Origin: Candidatus Falkowiibacteriota bacterium
GTDB lineage: Bacteria; Patescibacteriota; Patescibacteriia; Patescibacteriales; UBA12465
Reading direction: 5' to 3'
NCBI GenBank assembly: GCA_026396805.1
Contig: JAPLVZ010000002.1
Span: forward strand, 1 to 57,801
DNA length: 57,801 bases
Shown here: positions 8,199 to 17,020 of the stretch, piece by piece
How positions within the stretch are numbered: the first letter of the stretch is position 1
Layout of the letters: each line of letters starts with the position of its first letter
The notes under the pieces: generated by a model
Database searches by the model: none
Told to the model about the DNA's origin: nothing
The model's input: only the letters and a program-made list of their open reading frames with translations
Made by a program: the position numbers and the translations under genes

Positions 8199-9206
8199 AT
8201 GTTTATTAAAAGAATCGGGATTGATCTCGGTACAACCTATACTTTAATCCATCTGCCCAAGCGCGGTATTGTTATCAATGAACCGAGCGTGGTGGCGGTT
8301 TCGGTTATTGATAAAAAAATCCTGGCGGTCGGAAACGAGGCCAAGGATATGATCGGCCGCACCCCGGATACGATTATCGCCGTTCGCCCTTTGAAAGATG
8401 GGGTAATCGCCGATTATCGGGCGACGGAAGCGATGATTCGTTATTTTATCAATAAGACTTTGGGCGGTATCCGGCTTTTTCGTCCGGAGGTCATGGTCGC
8501 CGTGCCGGCGGGCATTTCTTCCACGGAACGCCGGGCGGTCATCGAAGCGACAATCGCGGCCGGCGCCAAAGCCGCTTATATTATCAAGGAACCGGTCGCG
8601 GCCGCTATCGGCGCCGATATTCCCATCGGTTCGGCCACCGGTCATATGGTTATCGATATCGGCGGCGGAACGGCGGAAATGGCCGTTATTTCTTTAGGCG
8701 GCATCGTCGCCTCCACTTCCGTGCGCGTCGGCGGTAATAAATTTGACGCCGCGATTTTAGAATATATCCGCAAGAAATATAATTTGGCCATCGGCGAACG
8801 CACCGCCGAAGAAATAAAAATCAATATCGGTTCGGCTTTATATATGGAAGATAAATTATATTTGGAAATCCGCGGCCGCGATATCGTCACCGGCTTGCCG
8901 CGCAGCCTGACCGTCTCGAGCGACGATGTGACGGAAGCGATTCAGAATGAATTAGAAATGATTATCGCCGCCGCCAAAAAAGTTTTGCAAAAAACTCCGC
9001 CGGAGCTGTCGGCCGATATCATGGATAAGGGCATAGTGCTTACCGGCGGCAGCGCTTTGCTTAGGAATATCGACCAATTGATCACGCGGACGCTCGGCGT
9101 GGCCGCTTATGTCGCCGATGACGCCATGCTTTGCGTCGCCAAAGGCACCGGTATCGCTTTGGATAATTTAGATTCTTATAAACGCAGTATCTTAGCCACG
9201 AAATAA
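8199..9206 (+). CDS. Second MreB/Mbl-like actin homologue
   Basis: MreB-family actin-like ATPase of about 335 residues, clearly a paralogue of the protein encoded at 2270. Seen: IGIDLGTTYTLIHLP, INEPSVVAVS, IDIGGGTAEMAVISLGGI and LTGGSALLRNID. An in-frame TTG lies at 8184, but it falls in the tail of the preceding terminator, so I take the ATG at 8199. It is not next to mreC/mreD and sits among nucleotide-sugar and glycosyltransferase genes. It may be an Mbl-like filament steering a different synthetic complex; that role is inference. Confidence 0.9.
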   Translation: MFIKRIGIDLGTTYTLIHLPKRGIVINEPSVVAVSVIDKKILAVGNEAKDMIGRTPDTIIAVRPLKDGVIADYRATEAMIRYFINKTLGGIRLFRPEVMVAVPAGISSTERRAVIEATIAAGAKAAYIIKEPVAAAIGADIPIGSATGHMVIDIGGGTAEMAVISLGGIVASTSVRVGGNKFDAAILEYIRKKYNLAIGERTAEEIKINIGSALYMEDKLYLEIRGRDIVTGLPRSLTVSSDDVTEAIQNELEMIIAAAKKVLQKTPPELSADIMDKGIVLTGGSALLRNIDQLITRTLGVAAYVADDAMLCVAKGTGIALDNLDSYKRSILATK

Positions 9207-9208
9207 TC

Positions 9209-9234
9209 AGCTGATGGCAACATCGGCTTTTTTT
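9209..9234 (+). terminator. Intrinsic terminator after the second MreB
   Basis: AGCTGATG (9209-9216) pairs with CATCGGCT (9221-9228), with one wobble, and runs straight into a seven-T tract. The next start codon (9239) is only 4 nt further on. Confidence 0.8.
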
Positions 9235-9238
9235 ATTT

Positions 9239-10453
9239 ATGATAATCGGCATTGACGCTTCACGCGCTAACTTGATCCACAAGACCGGCACCGAATGGTA
9301 CTCTTTTTATTTGATTAAAAATTTAGCGGCCATAGATAAGACCAATATTTATTGGCTCTATCTTAATAAGCCGGCGCGCTCGGAGCTGATTGAGGCGGTT
9401 CGAGATAATCCGAATTTTTCTTTCAAATTTTTAAAGTGGCCGTTTTTTTCTTTTTGGACTTTAGGCCGTTTGACCTTAGAAATGTTATGGTGCCGTCCGG
9501 ACGTTTTGTTCGTTCCGGCCCATACTTTACCGCTATTTAGTCCGCGCCGCACTCTTAATACTATCCATGACATCGCTTTTGTCCGCGCCCATAATCTTTA
9601 TCGGGCAGTGGAGGCGAAGACTAGTTCGGCCGGGACGCGCCGTCTGATTAATTTTTTCGTAAAGCTCTTGACCTTGGGGCGCTATCGCAGCGATTCCGTG
9701 GATTATCTTTATTGGTCGACCGCTTTCGCCCTGCGCCACGCTCGGAAGATTATCGCCGTTTCTGAATTTACTAGGCAAGACATTTTAAATCTTTATCCCA
9801 AGACTCCGGCCGATAAGGTCGTGGTTATTCATAATGGCTATAATAATGAACTATATCGCCGCCTCCAGGCGACCCCGGACAAGACCGCGGCCGTGTTGGA
9901 TAAATACGCTTTAGAAGCGCCATATTTTTTGTATGTCGGACGTCTGGAAAAGAAAAAGAATATTTCCGCTTTAGTGGAAGCTTTCGCTTCTTTAAAAGAA
10001 AACCATCCGGAAATAAAAGCGAAATTAGTCTTAATCGGCGATGCCGGCTTCGGCTATGACGAAATAAGATATATAATTGAAGAATTTAATCTTAATCGTA
10101 AGGTCATCATGCCCGGCTGGGTCGCCGAAGAAGATATGCCTTATATAATGAACGCCGCCGCCGCCTTTATTTTTCCGTCCAAACATGAAGGCTTCGGCAT
10201 TCCGGTTTTGCAGGCTTTGGCCTGCGGCATTCCGACCGCCGTTTCCGATTTACCGGTTTTAAGAGAAGTTGCCGGTGACGCCGTCTTATATTTCAATCAA
10301 AACGACAAACATCTGCTGGCGGAGGCAATGGAGAAAATATTGACTGACGAAGATTTAAGAAAAACCCTGGTGATCAGAGGCCTTGACCGGGTTAAAAAAT
10401 TCAGTTGGCGTAAGTGCGCGGAAGAAACTTTAGCCCTGATCGAGAATCTGTAA
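9239..10453 (+). CDS. GT4-type glycosyltransferase
   Basis: 404-residue GT-B glycosyltransferase, probably transferring a sugar from a nucleotide donor to a surface glycan or lipid. Seen: N-terminal IIGIDASRANLIHKTGTEWYS, acceptor-domain TIHDIAF, IIAVSEFTRQDIL at the domain boundary, C-terminal YVGRLEKKKNISALVEAF, and the donor-binding HEGFGIPVLQALACGIP. In that last motif the final Glu of the EX7E pair is Gln. Resembles mannosyl/rhamnosyl transferases; donor unknown. Transcription must read through or start very near the ATG because a terminator ends 4 nt upstream. Confidence 0.88.
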   Translation: MIIGIDASRANLIHKTGTEWYSFYLIKNLAAIDKTNIYWLYLNKPARSELIEAVRDNPNFSFKFLKWPFFSFWTLGRLTLEMLWCRPDVLFVPAHTLPLFSPRRTLNTIHDIAFVRAHNLYRAVEAKTSSAGTRRLINFFVKLLTLGRYRSDSVDYLYWSTAFALRHARKIIAVSEFTRQDILNLYPKTPADKVVVIHNGYNNELYRRLQATPDKTAAVLDKYALEAPYFLYVGRLEKKKNISALVEAFASLKENHPEIKAKLVLIGDAGFGYDEIRYIIEEFNLNRKVIMPGWVAEEDMPYIMNAAAAFIFPSKHEGFGIPVLQALACGIPTAVSDLPVLREVAGDAVLYFNQNDKHLLAEAMEKILTDEDLRKTLVIRGLDRVKKFSWRKCAEETLALIENL

Positions 10454-10468
10454 ATAATAATTTAAATA

Positions 10469-10477
10469 TGCTAGTAT
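10469..10477 (+). promoter_or_regulatory. Extended -10 promoter element before the subtilase
   Basis: TGC-TAGTAT, with the subtilase ATG 11 nt downstream. Predicted start of transcription falls inside the left arm of the terminator stem at 10479. Confidence 0.4.
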
Positions 10478-10478
10478 T

Positions 10479-10515
10479 AAGATGTTATATGAGAAAACTG
10501 ATAACATCTTTTTTT
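10479..10515 (+). terminator. Terminator overlapping the subtilase start codon
   Basis: AAGATGTTAT (10479-10488) pairs exactly with ATAACATCTT (10501-10510), followed by more T. The ATG at 10489 is the first base triplet of the loop, and the T-run encodes Phe residues of the signal peptide. Confidence 0.75.
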
Positions 10516-12519
10516 ATTCTTTCGTTATTTTTCGTGGAGCCTGTTTTGGCTAATATTACGCCGAACGATTTTTATTATGGTAATCAATGGTATCTGTCTA
10601 AAATTAAGGCTGACAGCGCTTGGGATAAGATTTCCGGCAGTCCGGATATGGTTATCGCGGTGATTGATTCCGGAATCCAGATAAATCATCCCGACTTAAA
10701 AAATAATATTTGGAAAAATGCTCGGGAGATTCCGGGTAATAATATTGACGATGATCAGAACGGCTTTATCGACGATGTTAGCGGTTGGGATTTCGTCAAT
10801 AATCTCCCTGATCCGTCGCCGAAATTTACGGCCGGCTGGACCGAGGCCGGAGTTTCCCACGGCACGATGGTCGCGGGGGTTATCGCCGCAAGCGGAAATA
10901 ATAATGAAGGCGTCGCCGGCGTTACTTGGCAAGCGCAGATAATGGCTCTAAAAGTTTTAAATGATAGTGGCGAAGGAAGATTAAGCAATGTCATCAGAGC
11001 GATCGATTACGCGACGAGTAACGGCGCGGATATAATTAATTTAAGTTTTGTTTCTTTTAATTATAGCGAGGGGATGCAAGAAGCGATCCGACGCGCGCAT
11101 AAGGCCGGAATCATGATTGTGGCCGCCGCCGGCAACGAACAAACGGGCGGCGTCGGTTATGATATTGAAAAAACGCCTATTTATCCGGCTTGTTATGACG
11201 GCGAGCTTATCGGGGAAAATATGGTTATCGGCGTAGCCGCGACGGACGCGCTCGATCAGAAAACGAAATTTTCCAGTTATGGATCGCGTTGCGTTGATCT
11301 GGTCGCTCCGGGCATAAGCTTTTTCAGCACGGTGACCGCCGGCAGCGTGCCCGACTATCCGGATAAGATTTATGACGGCTATTGGTCGGGCACTTCGATG
11401 GCCGCGCCCCAAGTGGCGGCGACCCTGGCTCTCATCGCCCAAGCCAATCCGGAATTAAGCCGCCGGGAAATCGTCAATATCTTATTCGCTTCCACCGATA
11501 ATATCAGCCGGCTTAACCCCGATTATCCGGGCCAGCTCGGCAACGGGCGCTTGAATGTTGATCGAGCGGTAGAAATGGCTAAAGAAAAATTATATAGCCG
11601 CGTCGGGCGCTTGGTCGTCTTACCGCAAAGCGTCGCTAAGAATAGGCCGGCTAAATTAACCGCCGCGACCGGAGAATTAGTCAGCAACCTGTCTTTAGAC
11701 CTTAAGGGCGGAGAAAGCATCGCTGTCGGAGACGTCAACGGCGACGGTAATCAAGAAATGGTTATCGGATCCGGAGCCAACACCGTTCCCGAAGTTTTGA
11801 TATATAGCAGTGCCGGCAAGCTGATTAAGAAACTCTTGGTTTTTGATAAATATTGGCGCGGCGGCCTAAGCGTCGCCTTGATTGATACTGACGGCGATGA
11901 GCAGATGGAAATCGCCACGGCTCAAGCGGCCGGCGGTACCGGACAAATTAAAATTTTTAATTTTAACGGCCAATTAAAAACGCAATTTTTAGCGGACAGT
12001 AAATATTGGCGCGGCGGTTTGAATTTGGCGGCCGGCGACATTGACGGCGACGGCGACCAGGAAATAGTGGCCGCTTACGGCGCCGGGACCGAACCGCAAG
12101 TCCGAATTTTTAACGCGAGCGGTCAAATTGCCGGTATTTTCTTGGCTTATGAAAAAAAATTCCGCGGCGGTGTCAAGGTGGCGGTCGCGAATCTTAACGG
12201 CCGCAAAAATCATAATCAGGCCGACATTATCACGGCGCCGGGCAAGGGCCGCGATCCGCAAATTAAGATTTTTAACAATCGGGCTATCTTAGCGCGCCAG
12301 TTCTTAGCTTATGGCCGTAATTGGCAAGGCGGAGTAAATCTGGCCGCCGGCGACCTTAATAATGACGGTTTGCCGGAAATAGCGACGGCCGCCCAGACGG
12401 GCGCCGCGCCGCATGTCCGCGTTTTTGACGGTCGGGGCGAGTTGATGGAATCATTTTACGCTTGGGAAGAAAACTGGAACGGCGGCGTAAATATTGGTAT
12501 AATAAAAATTGGCAATTAA
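10489..12519 (+). CDS. Secreted subtilisin-like serine protease (S8) with C-terminal repeat propeller
   Basis: About 676 residues from the ATG at 10489, chosen because it opens a clean signal peptide (MRKLITSFFILSLFF, cleavage after VLA). The catalytic triad is visible: Asp in AVIDSGIQINHPDL, His in SHGTMVAGVIAA, Ser in GTSMAAPQVAATLALI. Behind the protease (about residue 410 on) are five or six repeats of about 47 residues with the pattern W-x-GG-x-x-x-A-x-GD-[IL]-[ND]-GDG-x-x-E-I. This is an FG-GAP/VCBS-like calcium-binding propeller. Likely exported and acting on or from the surface; substrates unknown. An alternative ATG at 10468 would place seven residues before the signal peptide. Confidence 0.9.
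   Translation: MRKLITSFFILSLFFVEPVLANITPNDFYYGNQWYLSKIKADSAWDKISGSPDMVIAVIDSGIQINHPDLKNNIWKNAREIPGNNIDDDQNGFIDDVSGWDFVNNLPDPSPKFTAGWTEAGVSHGTMVAGVIAASGNNNEGVAGVTWQAQIMALKVLNDSGEGRLSNVIRAIDYATSNGADIINLSFVSFNYSEGMQEAIRRAHKAGIMIVAAAGNEQTGGVGYDIEKTPIYPACYDGELIGENMVIGVAATDALDQKTKFSSYGSRCVDLVAPGISFFSTVTAGSVPDYPDKIYDGYWSGTSMAAPQVAATLALIAQANPELSRREIVNILFASTDNISRLNPDYPGQLGNGRLNVDRAVEMAKEKLYSRVGRLVVLPQSVAKNRPAKLTAATGELVSNLSLDLKGGESIAVGDVNGDGNQEMVIGSGANTVPEVLIYSSAGKLIKKLLVFDKYWRGGLSVALIDTDGDEQMEIATAQAAGGTGQIKIFNFNGQLKTQFLADSKYWRGGLNLAAGDIDGDGDQEIVAAYGAGTEPQVRIFNASGQIAGIFLAYEKKFRGGVKVAVANLNGRKNHNQADIITAPGKGRDPQIKIFNNRAILARQFLAYGRNWQGGVNLAAGDLNNDGLPEIATAAQTGAAPHVRVFDGRGELMESFYAWEENWNGGVNIGIIKIGN
12495..12503 (+). 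promoter_or_regulatory. Extended -10 promoter for the UXS-like epimerase
   Basis: TGG-TATAAT inside the 3' end of the subtilase gene, with a leader of about 40 nt to the ATG at 12551. Confidence 0.4.
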
Positions 12520-12550
12520 TAGTCCTAATTAATTCACGCATATCTCTCAT

Positions 12551-13573
12551 ATGTCTAAACAAGTCATTTTTGACAAGAAGAATATCCTCGTCGCCGGCGG
12601 CGCCGGTTTTATCGGTTCGCACCTTTGCGATGAGCTGATTAAGAATAATAAGGTTATCTGCGTGGATAATTTTATCACCGGCAGCGAGCGCAATATCGAT
12701 CATCTGCTCGCCAATCCTGATTTTATCTTCATCAATCATGATTTATCCAAGCCTTTGGATTTGGAAGCGATTCTGGAGTTGAAGAAATTCAAGGTAGAAT
12801 TTCAGGGTTTGCAGGAAATTTATAATTTGGCTTGTCCGATGTCGCCGCGCCGTTTCTTGGAAAACCGCTTAGCGACGCTTCTGGCTAGTTCTTATGTCGT
12901 CAAAAATCTTTTGGATCTGGCCGTTAAATATAGTTCTAAATTTTTGCAGTTTTCTTCGTCCGTAGTTTATGGACCGCGCCAAGCGGATAATCCCGGTTTA
13001 AAAGTGAAGGAAAGCGATTGGGGCATGGTGGATCAATTATCCGAGCGCAGCTCTTATGATGAAGGCAAGCGTTTCGCGGAAACTATCGTCAGCAATTACC
13101 GCTCCCTTTATAACGTGGACGCGCGCATTTTGCGCCTCTTCCGCGTTTATGGTCCGCGCATGGAAGCGAACGACGATCAGATGATACCTGATTTCATCAA
13201 AGACGCTTTGGATAATAAAGATATTACCATCAGCGGCGACAAGAATTTTTCTTCTTCTTTCTGTTATATAGACGATGTTTTAGACGCAACGGGTAAGTTC
13301 ATGAATTCCGAGATTCCGGGTCCGATAAATATCGGTTCGGATGTGGATATTAATCTGACCGATTTAGTGAAGACGATAATTAATTTAACTAAATCAAGCT
13401 CTAAGATCGTTTATGTTGCCAATAAATTATTCCTAAGCGAATTAGTCTTGCCGGATATTCATCTGGCGCGCAACGAACTGGGCTGGATGCCGGTCGTGAC
13501 GCTGGAGAACGGCCTGAAAAAGACTATTTTCGATATTGAAGCCAATAAGAGATTGCAAGGGTTTGGCAGTTAA
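12551..13573 (+). CDS. NAD-dependent epimerase/dehydratase, UDP-glucuronate decarboxylase-like
   Basis: Extended SDR enzyme of 340 residues acting on a nucleotide sugar. Seen: VAGGAGFIGSHLCDELI (about 12-28), the UXS-like IYNLACPMSPRRFLENR, catalytic Ser in QFSSSVVYGPR, YxxxK in SSYDEGKRFAETIV, and LFRVYGPRMEANDDQMIPDFI. The YDEGKR string and MSPRRF segment point to UDP-xylose synthase (decarboxylase) more than to a 4-epimerase, but product identity is not proven. It converges on the minus-strand glycosyltransferase operon at a shared terminator. Confidence 0.82.
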   Translation: MSKQVIFDKKNILVAGGAGFIGSHLCDELIKNNKVICVDNFITGSERNIDHLLANPDFIFINHDLSKPLDLEAILELKKFKVEFQGLQEIYNLACPMSPRRFLENRLATLLASSYVVKNLLDLAVKYSSKFLQFSSSVVYGPRQADNPGLKVKESDWGMVDQLSERSSYDEGKRFAETIVSNYRSLYNVDARILRLFRVYGPRMEANDDQMIPDFIKDALDNKDITISGDKNFSSSFCYIDDVLDATGKFMNSEIPGPINIGSDVDINLTDLVKTIINLTKSSSKIVYVANKLFLSELVLPDIHLARNELGWMPVVTLENGLKKTIFDIEANKRLQGFGS

Positions 13574-13611
13574 TCGAAGTCGTGGGTTCTTAATTATAAA
13601 TTAGTTTCATA

Positions 13612-13638
13612 AAAAGACCGGTTACGCGCCGGTCTTTT
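13612..13638. terminator. Bidirectional terminator between convergent genes
   Basis: AAAAGACCGG pairs with CCGGTCTTTT across a 7-nt loop. The A-run before and T-run after serve both strands. The stop codon of the minus-strand glycosyltransferase (13622-13624) lies in the loop. Confidence 0.85.
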
Positions 13639-14698
13639 CGGTCATCAATAATATTTTTTCCCTTAAATCATTCTCATCTCCGGGCGCGAATAATCGATCA
13701 TCTTTTCCCATCAATTCCGGAACGCCGCCGAGGCGGCTAGCGATAACCGGCAGGCCGGCGGCCTGGGCGCCATAAATAGTCGTCGGTGAATTTTCATAAC
13801 ATAAGGAGGGAACGATCAGACAATCGCTCGCCGCTTTTACTTTTTCCGTTTCTTCATAAGAGAGCGGTCCTAAGAATTTTATTCGCGCGTCAGTACCGGC
13901 GGCCGCGCGCGCCTTCTCCAGGCTGCCGCCGCCGCCGCGAATGGCGATCGTTAAAGTTAATTCCGGCCGTTTTATTTTCTTGAAAGCGTTAATAAGTAAA
14001 AATATTCCTTTCTGTTCTTCAACTTGGCCGATAAAAAGAAAATTTTTGGCTAGACCGTTCCGAAGTGGATTTTGAATTGTCGTTTTCGGCCAAATAAAGG
14101 GTCTGACTTCATGTTCGGAATCCTTGAAAAAGCCGCGCTGTTTATGCATTTCCAGAAGCCAATCAGACGGCGAGGTTACTTTAACCGGGGAGGCGAAGAG
14201 AGCGCGCGTTAAGGCCTGATAGATTTTGGCCGTCGGTTTATTTATTTTCTGTTCCCGCTTGAAAATCATCAGTCCCGAAGGGTGAAGGAGTTGGATGTCG
14301 TGCAGCCAATGTTCGTGGCGGATATTCAGTTGCCTTAAAACGGACGGAACCATAAATCCTAAACCCATCAGATTGTGCGTGATGATTAAATCCGGTTTTT
14401 CCAGTTTCAGAATTTTTTTTATTTCTCCCGCTTTCCTAAAAGAAAAAATATTGCCGATTTGCCAGAGAGCGCGGTAAAACCGGGAACGCTTATTCAGATT
14501 ATAGAATTCGGAGTTTATATAATAGATTTTGGCGTCTCCGTTCATTATTTCGACTTTCCGGCCACTTTTAGGCCGTGTCGTAATCATAAAAACTTGTTGG
14601 CCGTCCGCCCGGAAATTATTCGCCATAATATTTACGGCCGTCTCCGCGCCGCCGCGGCTGTATTCTCCATATAAATTGTGCATCAGGCCTATTTTCAT
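13622..14698 (-). CDS. GT4-type glycosyltransferase
   Basis: 358-residue GT-B enzyme. Seen: IGLMHNLYGEYSRGGAETAV at the N-terminus (the GGAE motif of family 4), DLIITHNLMGLG, the linker LFIGQVEEQKGIFLLINAF, and donor-domain PSLCYENSPTTIYGAQAAG-LPVIAS. Here the usual EX7E is replaced by E-N-S-P-T-T-I-Y-G. Last gene of the minus-strand cluster. A TATAAT sits about 12 nt before its ATG on the minus strand, so it may also be transcribed separately from the 135-bp gap. Sugar and acceptor unknown. Confidence 0.86.
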   Translation of the reverse strand: MKIGLMHNLYGEYSRGGAETAVNIMANNFRADGQQVFMITTRPKSGRKVEIMNGDAKIYYINSEFYNLNKRSRFYRALWQIGNIFSFRKAGEIKKILKLEKPDLIITHNLMGLGFMVPSVLRQLNIRHEHWLHDIQLLHPSGLMIFKREQKINKPTAKIYQALTRALFASPVKVTSPSDWLLEMHKQRGFFKDSEHEVRPFIWPKTTIQNPLRNGLAKNFLFIGQVEEQKGIFLLINAFKKIKRPELTLTIAIRGGGGSLEKARAAAGTDARIKFLGPLSYEETEKVKAASDCLIVPSLCYENSPTTIYGAQAAGLPVIASRLGGVPELMGKDDRLFAPGDENDLREKILLMTEKTGA

Positions 14699-14833
14699 AT
14701 ATGTTTAATGATTATATAATTTAAAGTTCTAAAAATATTTTTTCCGTTCAGGATTTTTTCTGTGGGAAAAAATTATTATCATAACTTTTTCCTCTACGAA
14801 AAAATATTCACTCCAAAAACATTTTTATTGGTT

Positions 14834-15961
14834 TTATTTAAATAATCCTTTAAGCCTATCAGCCATCATCTCTTCGCCATATTTGGTTTCAGCCAACACT
14901 CTGGCTTTTCGCGCCATTTCTTCGGGCATCGCCTTATCGCTCATAAATAACGTCAACTTTTTTTCTAAATCAGAAACACTGCCTGGTTCGACCAGTAATC
15001 CTTCTTCGCGGTCAGTAAAGACGCGGCGAACGCCAGGCAAGTCCGACGCCATTACCGGCACGCCGCAAGCCAGCGCTTCTATCAAGACGATACCGAAAGC
15101 CTCATTGCTATTAATTGACGGTAAAATTAATAAATCAGCTTTTTGAAAAACGCGGATAAGGTCCGAGCCGCTTAATTTACCGGCAAACTTCACTTTTTTT
15201 TCTAATCCGAGACGAAGCGCCAGCGCTTCATATTCCGGCCGCTTATCGCCGTCGCCCACTAGCGTCAATTCAAAGTTAAAATTATCTAATCCCGCGGCCG
15301 CGCGCAGTAACACCTCTACGCCCTTGAAATAATGGGCCGCGTCCAGTCCGCCGACAAACAATAAATTAAAGCGATTTTTCTTGATGAAGTTCGCGCTGAT
15401 AAAATTAATGATGGCTTTGGCCTGGGCGAGCAGAGGATTCTTAGCCGGCCGTTTCAGCTCGCTCGGGCGGAATTTTTTTAAGTCCACCGCGAAGGGGATT
15501 TCTCGGAATTTTTCGGGGTGAGCCCTGTAATAATTTTTTATTCTGGATTGACGCACATAATCCAGACTGGCCGTAACGATTATTTCCGCCTGCTTCAGTA
15601 AGGACGCGCGAATCAGGCGGCTCGGCCAGCTTAGTATTTTAGCCAGCGGGCTCAAGCCGACGACATCCATATGATAATGGATTATCAATTTCGGTTTCTG
15701 ATTGAATATTTTAATCAGCCAAACGATTTCCGCCGTGCCGAAATACGGATAATGAAGATAAATATAATCAAATGATTTTAAGCGCCATAAAAGAGATCCC
15801 AAAACAGAACCGTGGCCGTATTTCAGCCACGGTTTCAGGTGGGACGGCGTAAAATCCACGACCTCGTGTTCGGATCTTAATATTTGACTGATTCGGTCGG
15901 CGCTACTGGCGATACCGCCGGCATAGGGCGGCCAGGCGCAAACGATGGAAGCGATTTTCAT
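14834..15961 (-). CDS. GT4-type glycosyltransferase
   Basis: 375-residue GT-B enzyme, start MKIASIVCAWPPYAGGIASSADR. Seen: HYHMDVVGLSPLAKI, ISANFIKKNRFNLLFVGGLD at the linker, KVKFAGKLSGSDLIRVFQKAD, and an intact EX7E in NEAFGIVLIEALACGVPVMA. Ends EKYGEEMMADRLKGLF-like, as in mannosyltransferases. The upstream DUF2304 gene ends 3 bp before its ATG, so it is translationally linked to it. Inferred role: surface polysaccharide or glycolipid synthesis. Confidence 0.87.
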   Translation of the reverse strand: MKIASIVCAWPPYAGGIASSADRISQILRSEHEVVDFTPSHLKPWLKYGHGSVLGSLLWRLKSFDYIYLHYPYFGTAEIVWLIKIFNQKPKLIIHYHMDVVGLSPLAKILSWPSRLIRASLLKQAEIIVTASLDYVRQSRIKNYYRAHPEKFREIPFAVDLKKFRPSELKRPAKNPLLAQAKAIINFISANFIKKNRFNLLFVGGLDAAHYFKGVEVLLRAAAGLDNFNFELTLVGDGDKRPEYEALALRLGLEKKVKFAGKLSGSDLIRVFQKADLLILPSINSNEAFGIVLIEALACGVPVMASDLPGVRRVFTDREEGLLVEPGSVSDLEKKLTLFMSDKAMPEEMARKARVLAETKYGEEMMADRLKGLFK

Positions 15962-15964
15962 GTT

Positions 15965-16285
15965 TTATTTCTTTAAGGTTATTTGGCGGACGATTTCCGT
16001 GAGATTTTTATCCATTTTCGCGTGATCTAACTGAAGTCGGAAAATGAGATAGAATAAGGCTAAAACCGCGATATAAATCAGAAAATTAATGCCGCTGCCG
16101 GAAAAACCGAGCCAGGCGACCAGGCGGTCTATCTGTTTGATGAAGATGATGGCGGCCGCGGCGACCAGCCAGAAGGCGAGCCATAAAGAAAATTCGTTGT
16201 GACTGATAATTTTTTTCTTTTTTTGCGCGGCGAGCCGAAAAACGAAAAAGATGATTATGACGATGGCGATTATCTGCTGCAGCAT
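15965..16285 (-). CDS. DUF2304 family membrane protein
   Basis: 106 residues with three hydrophobic segments (about 2-18, 32-50, 66-84) and a charged C-terminal tail (RLQLDHAKMDKNLTEIVRQITLKK). Composition, size and location between a GT2 and GT4 gene fit DUF2304, a small membrane protein often encoded beside dolichol-phosphate-mannose-synthase-like GT2 enzymes. Its biochemical role is not known to me. It may anchor or regulate the neighbouring GT2. Confidence 0.72.
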   Translation of the reverse strand: MLQQIIAIVIIIFFVFRLAAQKKKKIISHNEFSLWLAFWLVAAAAIIFIKQIDRLVAWLGFSGSGINFLIYIAVLALFYLIFRLQLDHAKMDKNLTEIVRQITLKK

Positions 16286-16355
16286 AGATTTATTTTGTTG
16301 ATTTATTTATTTATTAGTTTACCTTTTTTAATTTATTTATTTTAGGCCTTTTAAC

Positions 16356-17018
16356 TTATTTGATTATTTTATGGATTAATAAGTCTCTGATGACTTTGAA
16401 ACCGCCGGCCAGCTTTTGGCCGAAATGATGATAGACGACGGTAATCGGCACTTCCGCTATCCGTAATTTTTCTTGGAAAGCTTTTATTTGGATTTCGCTG
16501 TTGTGAGCCATTCCCCGGTTATTTATTCTGATCCGCCTAGCGGCCGCTTGACTAAGCGCCCTAAAACCGTTTTGCGGATCGCTTAACTTTATCCCAAGAA
16601 TCACGCGCGTAAAAAGTCGCGCGAGCGGCATGATCAGATATTTTTTAAACGTCGGCAAATTAGATTTTTTCCCCAAGAAACGGGAACCGAAAACAATATC
16701 GGCGCGCCCCGCCAGTATCGGCGCGACCATATCTTTTATTTCGCTCGCCAAGAATTGGTCGTCGGCGTCAAAATGGACGATGATATCGGCCTGATGCTCC
16801 AGGGCGTAATCATTGCCGGTCTGCAGAGCCGCGCCTTGTCCGCGGTTGAGCGGATGGCGGAAAACTATCGCGCCCGCCTGTTTCGCCAAATCAAAAGTAT
16901 CATCTCGGGAGCAATCATCTACGACCACCACCTCATCGACAAAGGGGCGGACGCCGCTCACGACCAGCGAAATATTTTTAGCTTCATTATAAGCGGGGAT
17001 GACGCAGGTTATTTTCAT
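16356..17018 (-). CDS. GT2 glycosyltransferase, polyprenyl-phosphate sugar synthase-like
   Basis: 220-residue GT-A enzyme. Seen: VIPAYNEAKNISLVV at the N-terminus, VVVDDCSRDDTF, NRGQGAALQTGNDYAL (the nucleotide-binding helix) and the metal-binding DADDQF (about 94-99), followed by DIVFGSRFLGKKS and DPQNGFRALS. There are no C-terminal membrane helices, as in the soluble DPM1 type. It probably moves a sugar onto a polyprenyl phosphate for use outside. The ATPase gene upstream ends 2 bp before its start. Confidence 0.88.
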   Translation of the reverse strand: MKITCVIPAYNEAKNISLVVSGVRPFVDEVVVVDDCSRDDTFDLAKQAGAIVFRHPLNRGQGAALQTGNDYALEHQADIIVHFDADDQFLASEIKDMVAPILAGRADIVFGSRFLGKKSNLPTFKKYLIMPLARLFTRVILGIKLSDPQNGFRALSQAAARRIRINNRGMAHNSEIQIKAFQEKLRIAEVPITVVYHHFGQKLAGGFKVIRDLLIHKIIK

Positions 17019-17020
17019 AT

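Noticed and set aside
14699-14833. Regulatory RNA in the AT-rich gap between two glycosyltransferase genes
   Set aside because: Only short A/T stems (such as GGAAAAA with TTTTTCC) that chance can produce; nothing decisive beyond a possible -10 for the downstream minus-strand gene.
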